Below, one piece after another: positions 54,721-64,000 of a stretch of 64,000 bases of DNA. The position numbers and the translations under genes are program-made. Each line of letters opens with the position of its first letter. Position 1 is the stretch's first letter. Under the pieces are notes generated by a model. The model did not search any database, was not told the origin of the DNA, and saw nothing but the letters and a program-made list of their open reading frames with translations. This DNA comes from Haloquadratum walsbyi J07HQW1 (GTDB lineage Archaea > Halobacteriota > Halobacteria > Halobacteriales > Haloferacaceae): NCBI GenBank assembly GCA_000415965.1, contig KE356560.1:392393-456392 (forward strand), in the 5' to 3' direction.

Positions 54721-55045
54721 GCTCAGAATCCGCTGTCGACTCATCACCATCAGAGTCAATGAGCGCTTCACTCTTCATGCGGAGGAGAACCGCGGCATAA
54801 AATAACGCTCGTCCAGATGTCCGAAGATCTGTTCTCTCAAGTCGATTGAGAAACGCGTCGGTTGCATCAACGATGTCAATTTCCCAGGGGTCGATTTTGC
54901 CCTCCTCAGCTAACTGGACGAGGACTTCAACAGGCTCAGTTACGTCTGAGTTAGTACCAGTCTTTTGATCAGAACAGTCATATGTGTCATCCGTGTCCAT
55001 GTGTTCTGATTGCTCAGGATGTGGATTCGATCCCATTTCAGTCAT
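54710..55045 (-). CDS. scpA: ScpA, N-terminal half (split gene)
   Basis: A 111-residue frame with the N-terminal kleisin domain: EPVEVLVQLAEEGKIDPWEI then DIVDATDAFLNRLER and SGRALFYAAVLLRMKSEALI. It starts at ATG 55045, overlapping the SMC stop by 8 bases (ATGACTGA), with ATG 55036 as an alternative. It ends with TGA at 54710-54712 after EHER. In haloarchaea scpA normally follows smc as one uninterrupted gene of about 300 residues, so this is a broken or split scpA. It lies in the smc operon and should bind the SMC head. Confidence 0.8.
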   Translation of the reverse strand: MTEMGSNPHPEQSEHMDTDDTYDCSDQKTGTNSDVTEPVEVLVQLAEEGKIDPWEIDIVDATDAFLNRLERTDLRTSGRALFYAAVLLRMKSEALIDSDGDESTADSEHER

Positions 55046-58000
55046 CCGCAGGCGCCTCCGGTGACTCATCATCACCCTGTAATTGAATCCCGGTGACAGC
55101 ACTGATATTATTCCCCTGCATCGTGACGCCAATAGCGCGCTCAGAGCGCTCAAGCAAGGCTGAGCGATGCGAGACAACGACAAACTGTGCGTCTGCCGCA
55201 AGGTCATCGACCATTTCCCCAACACGTTCAGCGTTTGCAGCATCGAGGAAAGCATCGATCTCATCAAGTGCATAAAACGGTGCTGGATTATGTCGTTGAA
55301 TAGCGAAAATAAATGCGAGTGCCGTTAGTGACTTTTCACCGCCGGACATCGCATTGAGTCGTTGGATTGGCTTATCACCTGGTTGAGCTCTCATCGTTAA
55401 TCCACCCTCAAAGGGGTCATCTTGATTCTCAAGATGTAATTCGCCGGTCCCGTCAGAAAGTCGCTCAAAGATATCAGTAAAGTTCGCATTAATCGCAGTA
55501 AATGAATTCATGAATGTTTCTTGCTTTTGTGACTCGAATCGAGTAATACGCTCCTCAATTGCTTCGCGTTCCTCAACAAGGATATCACGTCGTGAGCTTA
55601 ATTCATCAAGCTGTGATTCAACATCATCGTATTCATCAATTGCGAGCATATTCACCGGCTCGAGTGAATCCATTCTCTCGGTGAGACGATCGATATTAGC
55701 CTCAACCGTCTCGTAATCAGGAATATCTGTGGCATCGTATGATCCGACTTCACTCTCAAGTTCGTCAATCTCCCACTCAAGCCGGTCGATTGTCTCACGA
55801 AGTGACGACAGCTTTGATTCTAGTTTATCAACAGTATCACGTGCTGACTCACGCCGGCTTTTTGCTGCATCTAACGCTGTCTGGAGATTGGAACGATCGG
55901 TCTTCAAGGAGACAAGTTCATCTTCGAGCTCATCAACGGCAGCACGCTTTGCTTCAAGCGCTGTCTTGTGCGTCTCGATATCCTCTTGAGCAGCCGTAAT
56001 CGTCTGTTGTGCATCAGCCTTCTTTGTCTGTGCTGTCTCAATTTGCTCGTTGAGTTCATCGATTGCCTCGCTTGCGTACTGTCGTTCTAATTCAAGTTCG
56101 TTCTGACGGGCATCAAGATCATCAATCTGTGACTCTGTGTCATTGATAGCCGTGCGTAGCTCATCTGCCTCGGCGGTAAGTTCAGGAACTGGTGACTCCT
56201 CAAGTGCCTTCTCAATCGTTTCTATTTCTTGTTCTGTTGTTGTGATCTTATCACTAAGCGTCTCTATTTTCTCATCAACAGATTGCATCGTCTCATCAGC
56301 TTCCGCGCGTTCCTCGCGAAGATCGGCAATGTGAGTTTCCGTCTGCTCAATCGCTGTTTCTGCCTCCTCAATCTCTGTTTCAGTCGTGTCAATCTTGGAT
56401 TCAAGTTCACGCACACGCTCACGGGCGTCCGCTGCTCGATCACGAGCGTCTGATATATCAGCATCGATAGTCCGAATATCTGATTGATACTCCTGACGAC
56501 GGTCTTCGAGCGATTCGATCTTCTCTGCTAACCGCTCTAATCGACCACCACCAGACGTTGAAAATGAGTATCGTGACCCACTACCGGACCCACCCGTCAT
56601 CGCCCCAGAACGCTCGATAAGATCGCCGTCGAGTGTCACCATTCGGTACTCACCCATGAGATCGCGGGCTGTCTCCATTGTTTCGACAATAACTGTCGTT
56701 CCAAGAACATATGAGAAAATAGGCTGATACATATCATCATAGCTGACCAGGTTTTGTGCAAAATCAATCACACCAGGACGGTCTGGTTGTCGTGGAAGTC
56801 CGCGGTCATCCATTTTTGAGATTGGGAGAAACGTCGCACGACCAGCATTCCGGGATTTTAGATATTCGATACAATCAGAGCCGGTCGTATCGGTATCAAC
56901 AACAACATGTGCGAGTCGCCCACCTGCGGCTGTTTCACATGCGGTTGCATACTTTTCTGTGACGGATCCAAGTTGTCCAACGGTGCCGTAAACACCGGTT
57001 TGATCAGCATTTAGAATCGTCGTCACAGCACGGGGCCATGACGTATCAGTATCATTGTCTGCGCGCCCCTCAAGCGTTGCATACTCAGATTGTTTTGATT
57101 GGATTGTTGATCGAACTGTCTCAAGATCATCTTTCAGTTCTGATCTTTCCTCCTGTAGCTCCGCGAGAGCATCCTCAATTGTTGCTTCGTTTTTCTCAGC
57201 AATATCGAGTTCTGCATGAAGATCTGATTGCGTTGCCCGTAATGTCGAAAGCTCTTCACGGAGTGTCGTCAACTGCTCTTTTGCATCAGCGATGTCACTC
57301 GCTCGCCGTCGTGTCTTATCGAGCAGTCGATCCTTTTCACGCTGGGCATCATTGCGCTTTGTTTTGAGCTCATCGAGTCGCTCGGTTGTTGTTTTTAATT
57401 TATTCTTTCGCTCATCGTATGCCGCATCAACATCCTCGATTTCGGCTTCAACATCAGCAAGATCACTCTCAAGCGATTCAATGTCTGTGGTGAGTGATGC
57501 CTTTTCAACCTTGATGGAGCGTATCTCTGCATCCAACTCCTCAATCTGTTCTTGTTTGCGATCAAGCTGAACAAAAGCCTCCCGACGGGTGTTTTCTGCC
57601 TCTGTAATCCGCTCTTCTGCTGTTTCAATATCATTCTCGCGCCGTCTGATTGCACCTTTTATTTCTTCGATCTCAGATTTGAGTGCAAGTTGCTCATCTT
57701 CACCCTTACGTTCAATTTCTGTTTTTACTGCATCAACTTCAGCAGTGAGTCGAGAAACGTGTTGATTCCGTTGAGAGAGCGTCCTCTGTGCCTCTGTCAG
57801 ATCAGCATCGACTGCTGTCGCTTCTTCAAGCTTTTCGGTTCGGTCTGCTCGTTTTGACTCAAGTTCTGCTGCTTTGAGATACTGCTTATACTGATCTCGC
57901 TCATCACGAAGAGACTGGTATTTGAGTGCGGTCTCACGTTCGTCTTTGAGCTGTGTGAGTCGTGTCTCTTTTTGCTCAATCCGGAGATCTGCTTCCTCGA

Positions 58001-58643
58001 TTCGATTTTCGACAGCATCAAGTTCCTCAAATGCATCGTCGCGTTTTGCATCAAATTCAGCAACCCCAGCGATCTCATCGATAATACTCCGACGTTGTTG
58101 TGGTGTCATATTGATGATTTCAGTCACGTCACCTTGCATGACCACGTTATACCCCTCGGGGGTGATACCAGCCTGTGCGAGAAGATCCTGGATATCCGAA
58201 AGGTTACAGGAGCGACCGTTGAGATAATAATATGAATAATAATTTGTTTCTGTTTGTTTGACACGGCGCTTGACGCGGATTTCATTAACGTCTCCAATTG
58301 ACTCGTTGCCAGCCGCATTGACAACCTGTGTACGATTGATTGTTCCCGCGCTGTTATCAAGAACAACGGTGACCGTTGCCTCATTCGGATTCTGACTCTT
58401 CGATGAATCAGGACCGTCTGTTTCCGCTTTGGTGTGTCCAGGATTATAAATAAGATCGGTTAGCTTCTCCGCGCGGATGCCGCGCGTACGAGCGAGTCCA
58501 AGTGCGAAGAGGACGCCGTCAATGATATTTGATTTTCCAGACCCATTTGGTCCAGTCACAACGGTGAAATCCTCATAAAACGGAATCTCTGTTCTCCGAC
58601 CAAAGCTCTTGAAACCATCAAGAATGAGTGTTTTAATATGCAT
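55038..58643 (-). CDS. smc: Chromosome segregation protein SMC
   Basis: A 1201-residue SMC ATPase that organises and separates chromosomes. Walker A VVTGPNGSGKSNIIDG lies near residues 28-43. Two long coiled coils flank a hinge domain near residues 510-645 (GVYGTVGQLGSVTEKYATAC and SGAMTGGSGSG). The C-terminal head has the signature LNAMSGGEKSLTALAFIFAI and Walker B FYALDEIDAFLDAAN. ATG 58643 (MHIKTLILDGFKSFGRR) is the real start; the frame extends to 58667. scpA follows with an overlap, and a coiled-coil protein gene lies upstream. Confidence 0.95.
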   Translation of the reverse strand: MHIKTLILDGFKSFGRRTEIPFYEDFTVVTGPNGSGKSNIIDGVLFALGLARTRGIRAEKLTDLIYNPGHTKAETDGPDSSKSQNPNEATVTVVLDNSAGTINRTQVVNAAGNESIGDVNEIRVKRRVKQTETNYYSYYYLNGRSCNLSDIQDLLAQAGITPEGYNVVMQGDVTEIINMTPQQRRSIIDEIAGVAEFDAKRDDAFEELDAVENRIEEADLRIEQKETRLTQLKDERETALKYQSLRDERDQYKQYLKAAELESKRADRTEKLEEATAVDADLTEAQRTLSQRNQHVSRLTAEVDAVKTEIERKGEDEQLALKSEIEEIKGAIRRRENDIETAEERITEAENTRREAFVQLDRKQEQIEELDAEIRSIKVEKASLTTDIESLESDLADVEAEIEDVDAAYDERKNKLKTTTERLDELKTKRNDAQREKDRLLDKTRRRASDIADAKEQLTTLREELSTLRATQSDLHAELDIAEKNEATIEDALAELQEERSELKDDLETVRSTIQSKQSEYATLEGRADNDTDTSWPRAVTTILNADQTGVYGTVGQLGSVTEKYATACETAAGGRLAHVVVDTDTTGSDCIEYLKSRNAGRATFLPISKMDDRGLPRQPDRPGVIDFAQNLVSYDDMYQPIFSYVLGTTVIVETMETARDLMGEYRMVTLDGDLIERSGAMTGGSGSGSRYSFSTSGGGRLERLAEKIESLEDRRQEYQSDIRTIDADISDARDRAADARERVRELESKIDTTETEIEEAETAIEQTETHIADLREERAEADETMQSVDEKIETLSDKITTTEQEIETIEKALEESPVPELTAEADELRTAINDTESQIDDLDARQNELELERQYASEAIDELNEQIETAQTKKADAQQTITAAQEDIETHKTALEAKRAAVDELEDELVSLKTDRSNLQTALDAAKSRRESARDTVDKLESKLSSLRETIDRLEWEIDELESEVGSYDATDIPDYETVEANIDRLTERMDSLEPVNMLAIDEYDDVESQLDELSSRRDILVEEREAIEERITRFESQKQETFMNSFTAINANFTDIFERLSDGTGELHLENQDDPFEGGLTMRAQPGDKPIQRLNAMSGGEKSLTALAFIFAIQRHNPAPFYALDEIDAFLDAANAERVGEMVDDLAADAQFVVVSHRSALLERSERAIGVTMQGNNISAVTGIQLQGDDESPEAPADD

Positions 58644-58771
58644 ATAGTAAGAAGCCCCCGTATCCAATCATGGAAGAGATGACAGCGATGCGTATCTCAT
58701 AGCCGTCTGTCACTCGACACCAAGCATACCTATACAATACGGTGTGTCTCGTGCTGACTCTTGCAGCGTCG

Positions 58772-59149
58772 TTATGCAATAATAATGTCTGAATCGTCCG
58801 AGGACTCATCATCGCTTCCGTCGCTATTGGATGCTGCGTTGGCCTCAGTTTTATTCTGAGACGTCTCTGCTGTTGACGCTGAGGTCATCTCCTGAGATGT
58901 TTCGTCTTCTACAGTCGCAGTGTCGGTGTGAGTCTTTCCGGAGTCCTGTGGCTGTGCGGACTCATTCGGTTGATTATCAGTGTCTGATTCATGACCAACT
59001 GAACGGCTTCCAGCCGAGAGATCGATCTCAATATTATTTTCAATCAGACGCAGTCGTTCTTTTGTCTCAACGAGTTCCTCGGTTAACCCGTTGACAGCCG
59101 CTTGTAGCTCTGTGACCTGTGACTCGAGCTCTTCCAGACGATTACTCAT
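58772..59149 (-). CDS. Small coiled-coil acidic protein upstream of smc
   Basis: A 125-residue protein. Residues 1-45 form a heptad coiled coil (MSNRLEELESQVTELQAAVN then GLTEELVETKERLRLIEN). The rest is Ser/Thr/Asp/Glu-rich and disordered, ending DSDIIIA. I recall a haloarchaeal family (DUF7518-like) in the same place before smc. It probably oligomerises and may be part of the condensin set; this is based on position only. There is a 128-base gap to smc, so the two may not be co-transcribed. Confidence 0.75.
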   Translation of the reverse strand: MSNRLEELESQVTELQAAVNGLTEELVETKERLRLIENNIEIDLSAGSRSVGHESDTDNQPNESAQPQDSGKTHTDTATVEDETSQEMTSASTAETSQNKTEANAASNSDGSDDESSDDSDIIIA

Positions 59150-59386
59150 GATATTATCACTTGTATCAGGATATATAAACGTGTGTCAGACATTTCAATA
59201 TTCTTTGATACATTCATAAATCATACAACTGCAAGAGGTGCAATCGATGTCGGTTCCTGAGGTTCATCCGCGCCGATAAAGCGAAAGAGACCAAATGCGA
59301 GCATCATCCTGTCGATTCTTGATCCGACCGTGGTGTGAACAATCAGTCCCGTCAGTCTTTAGCCATACTGTATCGAATGAGAGATA

Positions 59387-60871
59387 ATGACTGCGACAGC
59401 GCTCGCTCAGCGCGATTTCACTGCCGTTATTGGATTAGAGGTTCACGTACAACTTGAGACTGAGACGAAAATTTTCTGTGGCTGTTCAACCCGCGGGAAT
59501 GATGCTGAACCGAACACACGAACATGCCCTGTCTGTCTTGGATTACCAGGAGCATTACCGGTATTGAATAAGGCTGCTGTTGAGGCAGCAGTCAAGGTTG
59601 GCAAGGCTCTCAATGCGGATATTGCAGAGGAGACGCAGTTCCATCGAAAAAATTATTATTACCCTGATCTTCCAAAAAATTTCCAGATCTCACAATATGA
59701 TGCCCCAATCTGCGCTGATGGACAGCTTTCAATCACGGTTGAGGATGACCGTCGGGAGGTTGCTATCCGACGGGCACATCTCGAAGAAGACCCGGGGAGC
59801 CTCACTCATCAAGGCGGGAGTATTGATACTGCTGAATATACGCTGATTGATTACAACCGAGCAGGAACACCTCTCATGGAAATTGTCACCGAGCCGGACT
59901 TTCGAAGTCCGGCAGAAACACGGGCATTTCTTAGTAAACTTGAGGAAGTCTTGGAGTATCTCGGCGTGTTTGATCCAACAGAGGATGGGTCCCTTCGTGT
60001 CGATGCAAATATCTCATTGATCCCTACCGAGGAAATTGACGATGGGTCAATTACTACCTCAGCACTTGAGTCAGCAAATCGAACCGAGGTAAAGAATATT
60101 TCAAGTCATAAAGGCGCTGAAAAGGCACTCGCATATGAAGTCACGCGACAACGAAATGCTGTCGAGCGAGGGCGAGCAGTTGAGCAGGAGACACGACACT
60201 GGGACGAGAGTCGTGGAATCACTGTCTCCATGCGCTCGAAAGAGGCAGAAAAGGACTATCGATACTTCCCAGAGGCTGATCTCCCGCCGCTAGCGGTTGC
60301 TGATTGGAAAGAAGAGATTTCAATTCCTGAACTCCCAGACGCTCGTCGTGAGCGGTTCCGTGATGAATACGGATTAGACTCTGAATCCGCTGCGAAGCTC
60401 ACATCAACTAAGGCCGTTGCAGACTTCTTCGAGAATGTCGCTGAACAGTTTGATCCTGCCCTCGCAGCGACGTGGGTTGCTGATAACCTCCTTGGTGAAC
60501 TCAATTATCGTGATATGACGATTGCAGATGTCACTGACCGGTTTGGAGAGTTTACACATCTTATCGAATTAGTCGATGCTGGAGATATTACGACAAAGAA
60601 CGCAGAAGAGGTTGTTCTCCGACGAATGCTTGATGAGGAACTCACGCCTGAGGCGGTGATTGACTCGGAGGGGCTTGGCCGGGTGGATGAAGATGCGGTT
60701 GTCACTGCAGTCACTGATACGCTTGATGAAAACCCTGATGCGATTGCGGACTACCACGCTGGTGAGGATGGTGCAGTTAATTTCCTCGTTGGGCAAGTAA
60801 TGCAGAAAACAGGCGGCAGTGCTGACCCAGGTGAGGTGAACACATTGCTTCGTGAACGACTTGAGGACTGA
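59387..60871 (+). CDS. gatB: Asp-tRNA(Asn)/Glu-tRNA(Gln) amidotransferase subunit B
   Basis: A 494-residue GatB, the subunit that binds misacylated tRNA and performs the kinase/transamidase step with GatA and GatC. Motifs are GLEVHVQLETETKIFCGCST, VCLGLPGALPVLNK, NYYYPDLPKNFQISQYDAPI, the cysteine pair in CGCSTRG with CPVC (zinc site), LEEDPGSLTHQGGS and DYNRAGTPLMEIVTEPD. The C-terminal YqeY-like tail domain is present. ATG 59387 is the start, and the gene is monocistronic here. Haloarchaea need it because they lack a glutaminyl-tRNA synthetase. Confidence 0.95.
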   Translation: MTATALAQRDFTAVIGLEVHVQLETETKIFCGCSTRGNDAEPNTRTCPVCLGLPGALPVLNKAAVEAAVKVGKALNADIAEETQFHRKNYYYPDLPKNFQISQYDAPICADGQLSITVEDDRREVAIRRAHLEEDPGSLTHQGGSIDTAEYTLIDYNRAGTPLMEIVTEPDFRSPAETRAFLSKLEEVLEYLGVFDPTEDGSLRVDANISLIPTEEIDDGSITTSALESANRTEVKNISSHKGAEKALAYEVTRQRNAVERGRAVEQETRHWDESRGITVSMRSKEAEKDYRYFPEADLPPLAVADWKEEISIPELPDARRERFRDEYGLDSESAAKLTSTKAVADFFENVAEQFDPALAATWVADNLLGELNYRDMTIADVTDRFGEFTHLIELVDAGDITTKNAEEVVLRRMLDEELTPEAVIDSEGLGRVDEDAVVTAVTDTLDENPDAIADYHAGEDGAVNFLVGQVMQKTGGSADPGEVNTLLRERLED

Positions 60872-61000
60872 GGGCATCAGCAGTCGGTTGAGATTACCTC
60901 TTTTTCCTGATGTGGGCAATGATGGTGCAGTCTCCCGATTTATCCAATCGTTCTGTAGGAAACTTTTAGGCTCTGCTTCGGCCTATCCTTTTGTATTAGA

Positions 61001-63577
61001 ATGAGCCAGGGACCAGAACTCATTATCACCGAGAAGGATAACGCCGCACGGCGGATTGCCGATATTCTGAGTGGTGGGTCGGCGACGGCAGACCGCGAGC
61101 AGGGCGTTAATGTTTATCAATGGGGTGGGAAACGCTGCATCGGTCTTTCTGGACATGTCGTTGCTGTTGATTTCCCAGAAGAATACAGCGACTGGCGCGA
61201 TGTTGAACCAATTGAACTTGTTGATGCACCAATTGAAAAAAATCCAACAAAGCAAAATATTGTGACAACGCTCAAAAAGCTCGCTCGACGGGCACGTCGC
61301 GTTATTATTGCCACCGACTACGACCGAGAGGGTGAATTAATCGGAAAAGAAGCATATGAGCTTGTTCGTGGAGTGAATGAGTCGACTCCGATAGATCGTG
61401 TCCGGTTTTCATCGATTACCGAAGAATCAGTAAAGACAGCCTTTGCGGATCCGGACGAATTGGATTTCAATCTTGCAGCAGCAGGCGAGGCTCGACAGGT
61501 GATAGACCTCGTGTGGGGAGCTGCATTGACACGATATCTCTCTTTATCAGCGGGACAACTCGGCAATGATTTCATTTCTGTCGGTCGGGTCCAAGGACCA
61601 ACACTGAAGTTGATTGTCGATCGTGAACGTGACATTGAGGCGTTTGATCCTGAGGACTACTGGGAATTGTTTGTCGATCTCACACCGACAGACGAACCCA
61701 TTGAGGATGATACGGACGAGACGACACCAACGTTTGAGGCGCAGTATTTCTATCATGCGGATGACGGAACGGAGGCTGAACGAGTTACTGAAGAATCAAC
61801 CGCAACGGCAGTATTTGACACACTCAATTCAGCGTCTGTTGCTCACGTTGACTCGGTGAAACGGCGGACACGAACTGATGAGCCGCCCGCACCGTTCAAT
61901 ACGACACAGTTCATCAGTGCAGCAGGATCAATTGGGTACGCTGCACAGCGGGCAATGGATATCGCAGAGGATCTTTACACGGCAGGGTACATCACATATC
62001 CGCGAACAGACAACACCGTTTATCCAGATGATCTTGACCCCCGGGAACTTGTCGAGGCACTCACACATGGAGCACAATTCGGATCGGACGCACGTGATGT
62101 TCTTGATCAAGAAACACTATCGCCGACCACCGGTGATGAGGAGACGACTGACCACCCACCAATCCATCCAACCGATGAATTGCCGACCGCTTCAGAGTTA
62201 GATGATGACAAATGGGAAGTCTATGAACTCATTGTCAGACATTTCCTGGCGACTGTTTCTCAGCCAGCAACATGGGAACACTTGCGTGTCGTTGCTACCG
62301 TGGATGATACCTGCTTAGTAAAATCCAATGGACGACGACTGCTGAACCCTGGATATCATGCGGTGTATCCATATTCGAATGCAACTGAATCAGTTGTTCC
62401 CGATGTTGAACAAGGAGAAACGCTCGCATTAATCGACGCGAGCATGGAGGCAAAACAAACCCAGCCACCGCGACGGTATGGGCAGTCTCGACTTATCGAA
62501 ACAATGGAATCGATGGGGATTGGGACAAAATCGAGTCGACACAACGTCGTTCAGAAACTATACAACCGGGGATACATCGAAAGTAATCCACCACGACCAA
62601 CACAATTAGCACGTGCGGTTGTTGAGGCTGCTGAGGAGTTTGCAGAGCTGATCGTGAGCGAGGAGATGACGGCGCAATTAGAGTCAGATATGCAGGCAAT
62701 CGCAGAGGGCGAAGAAACACTTGAATCAGTCACCTCTGAGTCGCGTGCGATGCTCACGGCTGTCTTTGAAGAATTACTGAATACGGACGCCGACATTGGT
62801 GATCATCTCCGGCGGTCGATGAAAGCGGACAAAACAGTTGGACCGTGTCCTGAGTGTGGAGGCAATCTTGTTACCCGAAAGAGTCAGGCTGGATCACATT
62901 TCATTGGATGTGATAGTTACCCTGATTGTGAGTATACACTCCCGTTACCCTCCACGGGAAAGCCACACATCCTTGAGACGACATGCGAAGATCATGAACT
63001 CCAGCAGATAAAAATGCTCGCTGGAAAGCGGAGTTTTGTTCATGGCTGTCCGTTATGTGAGGCTGAAGCAGCGGATGAGCAAGCTGATCGTGTGATTGGT
63101 GCATGCCCAGAATGCCATGCACACGCTGATGGCGAACTTGCAATCAAACGTCTGCGGTCTGGCTCACGACTCGTTGGGTGTACCCGATATCCAGACTGTG
63201 AGTATTCATTACCTCTTCCACGACAAGGCGATATCGAGGTTGCAGATGAAATATGCGACGAACATACGTTACCAACACTCCGGATAATTGAAAGAAACGA
63301 GGAGACAGCAAAGCGCAATACAGAACAAGAGAATGATGATGATGTCTGGGAACTTGGCTGTCCAATCTGTAATTATCGGGAGTATCAATCCGAGCAGACC
63401 GATGGGTCAACACTCGAAAGCGTCCATGGGATTGGTGAGAAAACGGCTGAAAAATTGAAGAATGCTGGGGTTGATACCGTTGCGGCGCTGAAATCAGCGG
63501 AAGCAAATACCCTCGCTGACCGCGTTGACGGTGTCAGTGTCGACCGACTCCGAAAATGGCAATCAAGTGCAGACTGA
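61001..63577 (+). CDS. topA: DNA topoisomerase I (type IA)
   Basis: An 858-residue type IA topoisomerase that relaxes negative supercoils. The Toprim domain holds LIITEKDNAARRIADIL and IIATDYDREGELIGKEAYEL. The catalytic tyrosine lies in AGYITYPRTDNTVYP near residue 333. Residues 600-790 hold zinc ribbons (CPECGGNLVTRKSQAGSHFIGC, CPLCEAEAADEQAD, CPECHAHADGELAIKRL, CPIC). The last 50 residues form a helix-hairpin-helix (ESVHGIGEKTAEKLKNAGVD). ATG 61001 is the first start. It is not in an operon. The C-terminal HhH resembles the one at the end of the protein at 36903. Confidence 0.95.
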   Translation: MSQGPELIITEKDNAARRIADILSGGSATADREQGVNVYQWGGKRCIGLSGHVVAVDFPEEYSDWRDVEPIELVDAPIEKNPTKQNIVTTLKKLARRARRVIIATDYDREGELIGKEAYELVRGVNESTPIDRVRFSSITEESVKTAFADPDELDFNLAAAGEARQVIDLVWGAALTRYLSLSAGQLGNDFISVGRVQGPTLKLIVDRERDIEAFDPEDYWELFVDLTPTDEPIEDDTDETTPTFEAQYFYHADDGTEAERVTEESTATAVFDTLNSASVAHVDSVKRRTRTDEPPAPFNTTQFISAAGSIGYAAQRAMDIAEDLYTAGYITYPRTDNTVYPDDLDPRELVEALTHGAQFGSDARDVLDQETLSPTTGDEETTDHPPIHPTDELPTASELDDDKWEVYELIVRHFLATVSQPATWEHLRVVATVDDTCLVKSNGRRLLNPGYHAVYPYSNATESVVPDVEQGETLALIDASMEAKQTQPPRRYGQSRLIETMESMGIGTKSSRHNVVQKLYNRGYIESNPPRPTQLARAVVEAAEEFAELIVSEEMTAQLESDMQAIAEGEETLESVTSESRAMLTAVFEELLNTDADIGDHLRRSMKADKTVGPCPECGGNLVTRKSQAGSHFIGCDSYPDCEYTLPLPSTGKPHILETTCEDHELQQIKMLAGKRSFVHGCPLCEAEAADEQADRVIGACPECHAHADGELAIKRLRSGSRLVGCTRYPDCEYSLPLPRQGDIEVADEICDEHTLPTLRIIERNEETAKRNTEQENDDDVWELGCPICNYREYQSEQTDGSTLESVHGIGEKTAEKLKNAGVDTVAALKSAEANTLADRVDGVSVDRLRKWQSSAD

Positions 63578-63935
63578 TCAGGTTTGATGGTTCGTCGATT
63601 ATCTCAACTCCCAGATAGGACTCTTTTCACACAGAACGAACGCGAGTGAGCAACCAGGGGTCGCTCACTCTCACTACGCATATTTACTGACTTACTGGAC
63701 CCACCGAGAGTGAAATCTAAAGGCGATATGATCAATGGATTTAGCAGTCCATCGGCGTTGAGCCCCCGTCCCCAGGAGCGACCGTAGTGAGCGAGTAGGG
63801 TAGGCTAGTTCACTGCGCACTGCTATCAGTGAATGATAAAAAAGACACACTAATACTACTGTATCAGTGTATTACAACAATTATAGATGAAGTCATCTAT
63901 ACTGAGTTATTCTGAGTTCGGTCGCTGGTGACCGA
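63578..63935. other. Convergent intergenic region
   Basis: About 360 bases between topA and cspA, which face each other. It contains GGCGTTGAGCCCCCGTCCCC followed by AGGAGCGACC (63752-63783), similar to the element at 26680, and a TTCACTG/CAGTGAA inverted repeat with an 11-base loop (63809-63833) that could act as a bidirectional terminator. Confidence 0.5.
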
Positions 63936-64000
63936 TTAGTTGCGAATGAGATTCGCTGCGCGCGGTCCCTTTGGAGACTGTTCGATCTCAAATTCAACTT
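63936..64000 (-). CDS. cspA: Cold-shock protein CspA, 3' end (partial)
   Basis: The last 20 codons of a cold-shock protein, ending VEFEIEQSPKGPRAANLIRN and then TAA. This is the closing strand of the CspA OB fold, with the KGPRAANL motif typical of haloarchaeal CspA. The start and most of the gene lie beyond the window, so only the tail is annotated. Confidence 0.8.
   Translation of the reverse strand, partial: VEFEIEQSPKGPRAANLIRN

Noticed and set aside
1-64000. CRISPR arrays, prophage or a recognisable defence island
   Set aside because: No regularly spaced repeats, Cas genes, phage structural genes or defence gene cluster were seen; the only mobile remnants are of the IS605 type.

Overview
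The window reads as chromosome of a halophilic archaeon, most likely Haloquadratum or a close relative. The proteins are very acidic and belong to haloarchaeal families (Spt5, FtsZ1, TFB, DtdA, L44e, S27e, aIF2-alpha, Nop10, PAC2, Asp/Glu-tRNA amidotransferase GatB). Starts often follow AT-rich TATA boxes at leaderless spacing. The base composition is AT-richer than in most haloarchaea, intergenic gaps are long, and many proteins carry Asp/Thr/Asn-rich low-complexity insertions. The lineage is my inference; no 16S rRNA gene is present.

Region by region: 0-6 kb holds a small membrane protein and a TetR-regulated export module (secreted CARDB-like protein, RND/MMPL exporter split by a frameshift, UspA). 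6-16 kb holds a phosphodiesterase, a SHOCT membrane protein, a DUF5788-type protein coupled to PolX, a Mut7-C RNase, a CPBP protease and a BASS/ACR3-like transporter. 16-21 kb holds a frameshifted Nre repair gene, a TFB whose zinc ribbon has no cysteines, RNase HI with its coupled partner, a PadR regulator and pyrophosphatase. 21-30 kb holds an AN1-finger rhomboid overlapping endonuclease V, an SDR, an ArsA/Get3 ATPase, an aminotransferase, PncC and a DUF457 protein. 30-37 kb holds a PHP protein, the ftsZ1-secE-spt5 block, DtdA and AroE. 37-44 kb holds an HhH protein coupled to PabC, a Rieske protein, initiator tRNA-Met, and a surface-glycosylation-like set (GtrA, GT2, DUF2298). 44-47 kb is the conserved archaeal translation cluster L44e-S27e-aIF2-alpha-Nop10-PAC2. 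47-49 kb is a decayed IS200/IS605-type element (AbrB plus TnpB pseudogene). 49-54 kb holds PhzF, a phosphoribosyltransferase, an AEC transporter and MTA phosphorylase. 54-59 kb is the condensin block, a coiled-coil protein, SMC and ScpA, with ScpA split in two overlapping frames. 59-64 kb holds GatB, TopA and the 3' end of a CspA-type gene.

The main unusual signals are: three conserved genes (RND exporter, nre, scpA) each interrupted by one net +1 shift; a dispersed ~120-bp intergenic repeat in three copies with a conserved GGAACGC/GCGTTCC hairpin; a cysteine-less TFB; several solo ends of IS605-like elements; and a 92-bp structured element closed by a 9-bp inverted repeat upstream of the ArsA gene. 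I found no CRISPR array, no intact prophage and no clear defence island.
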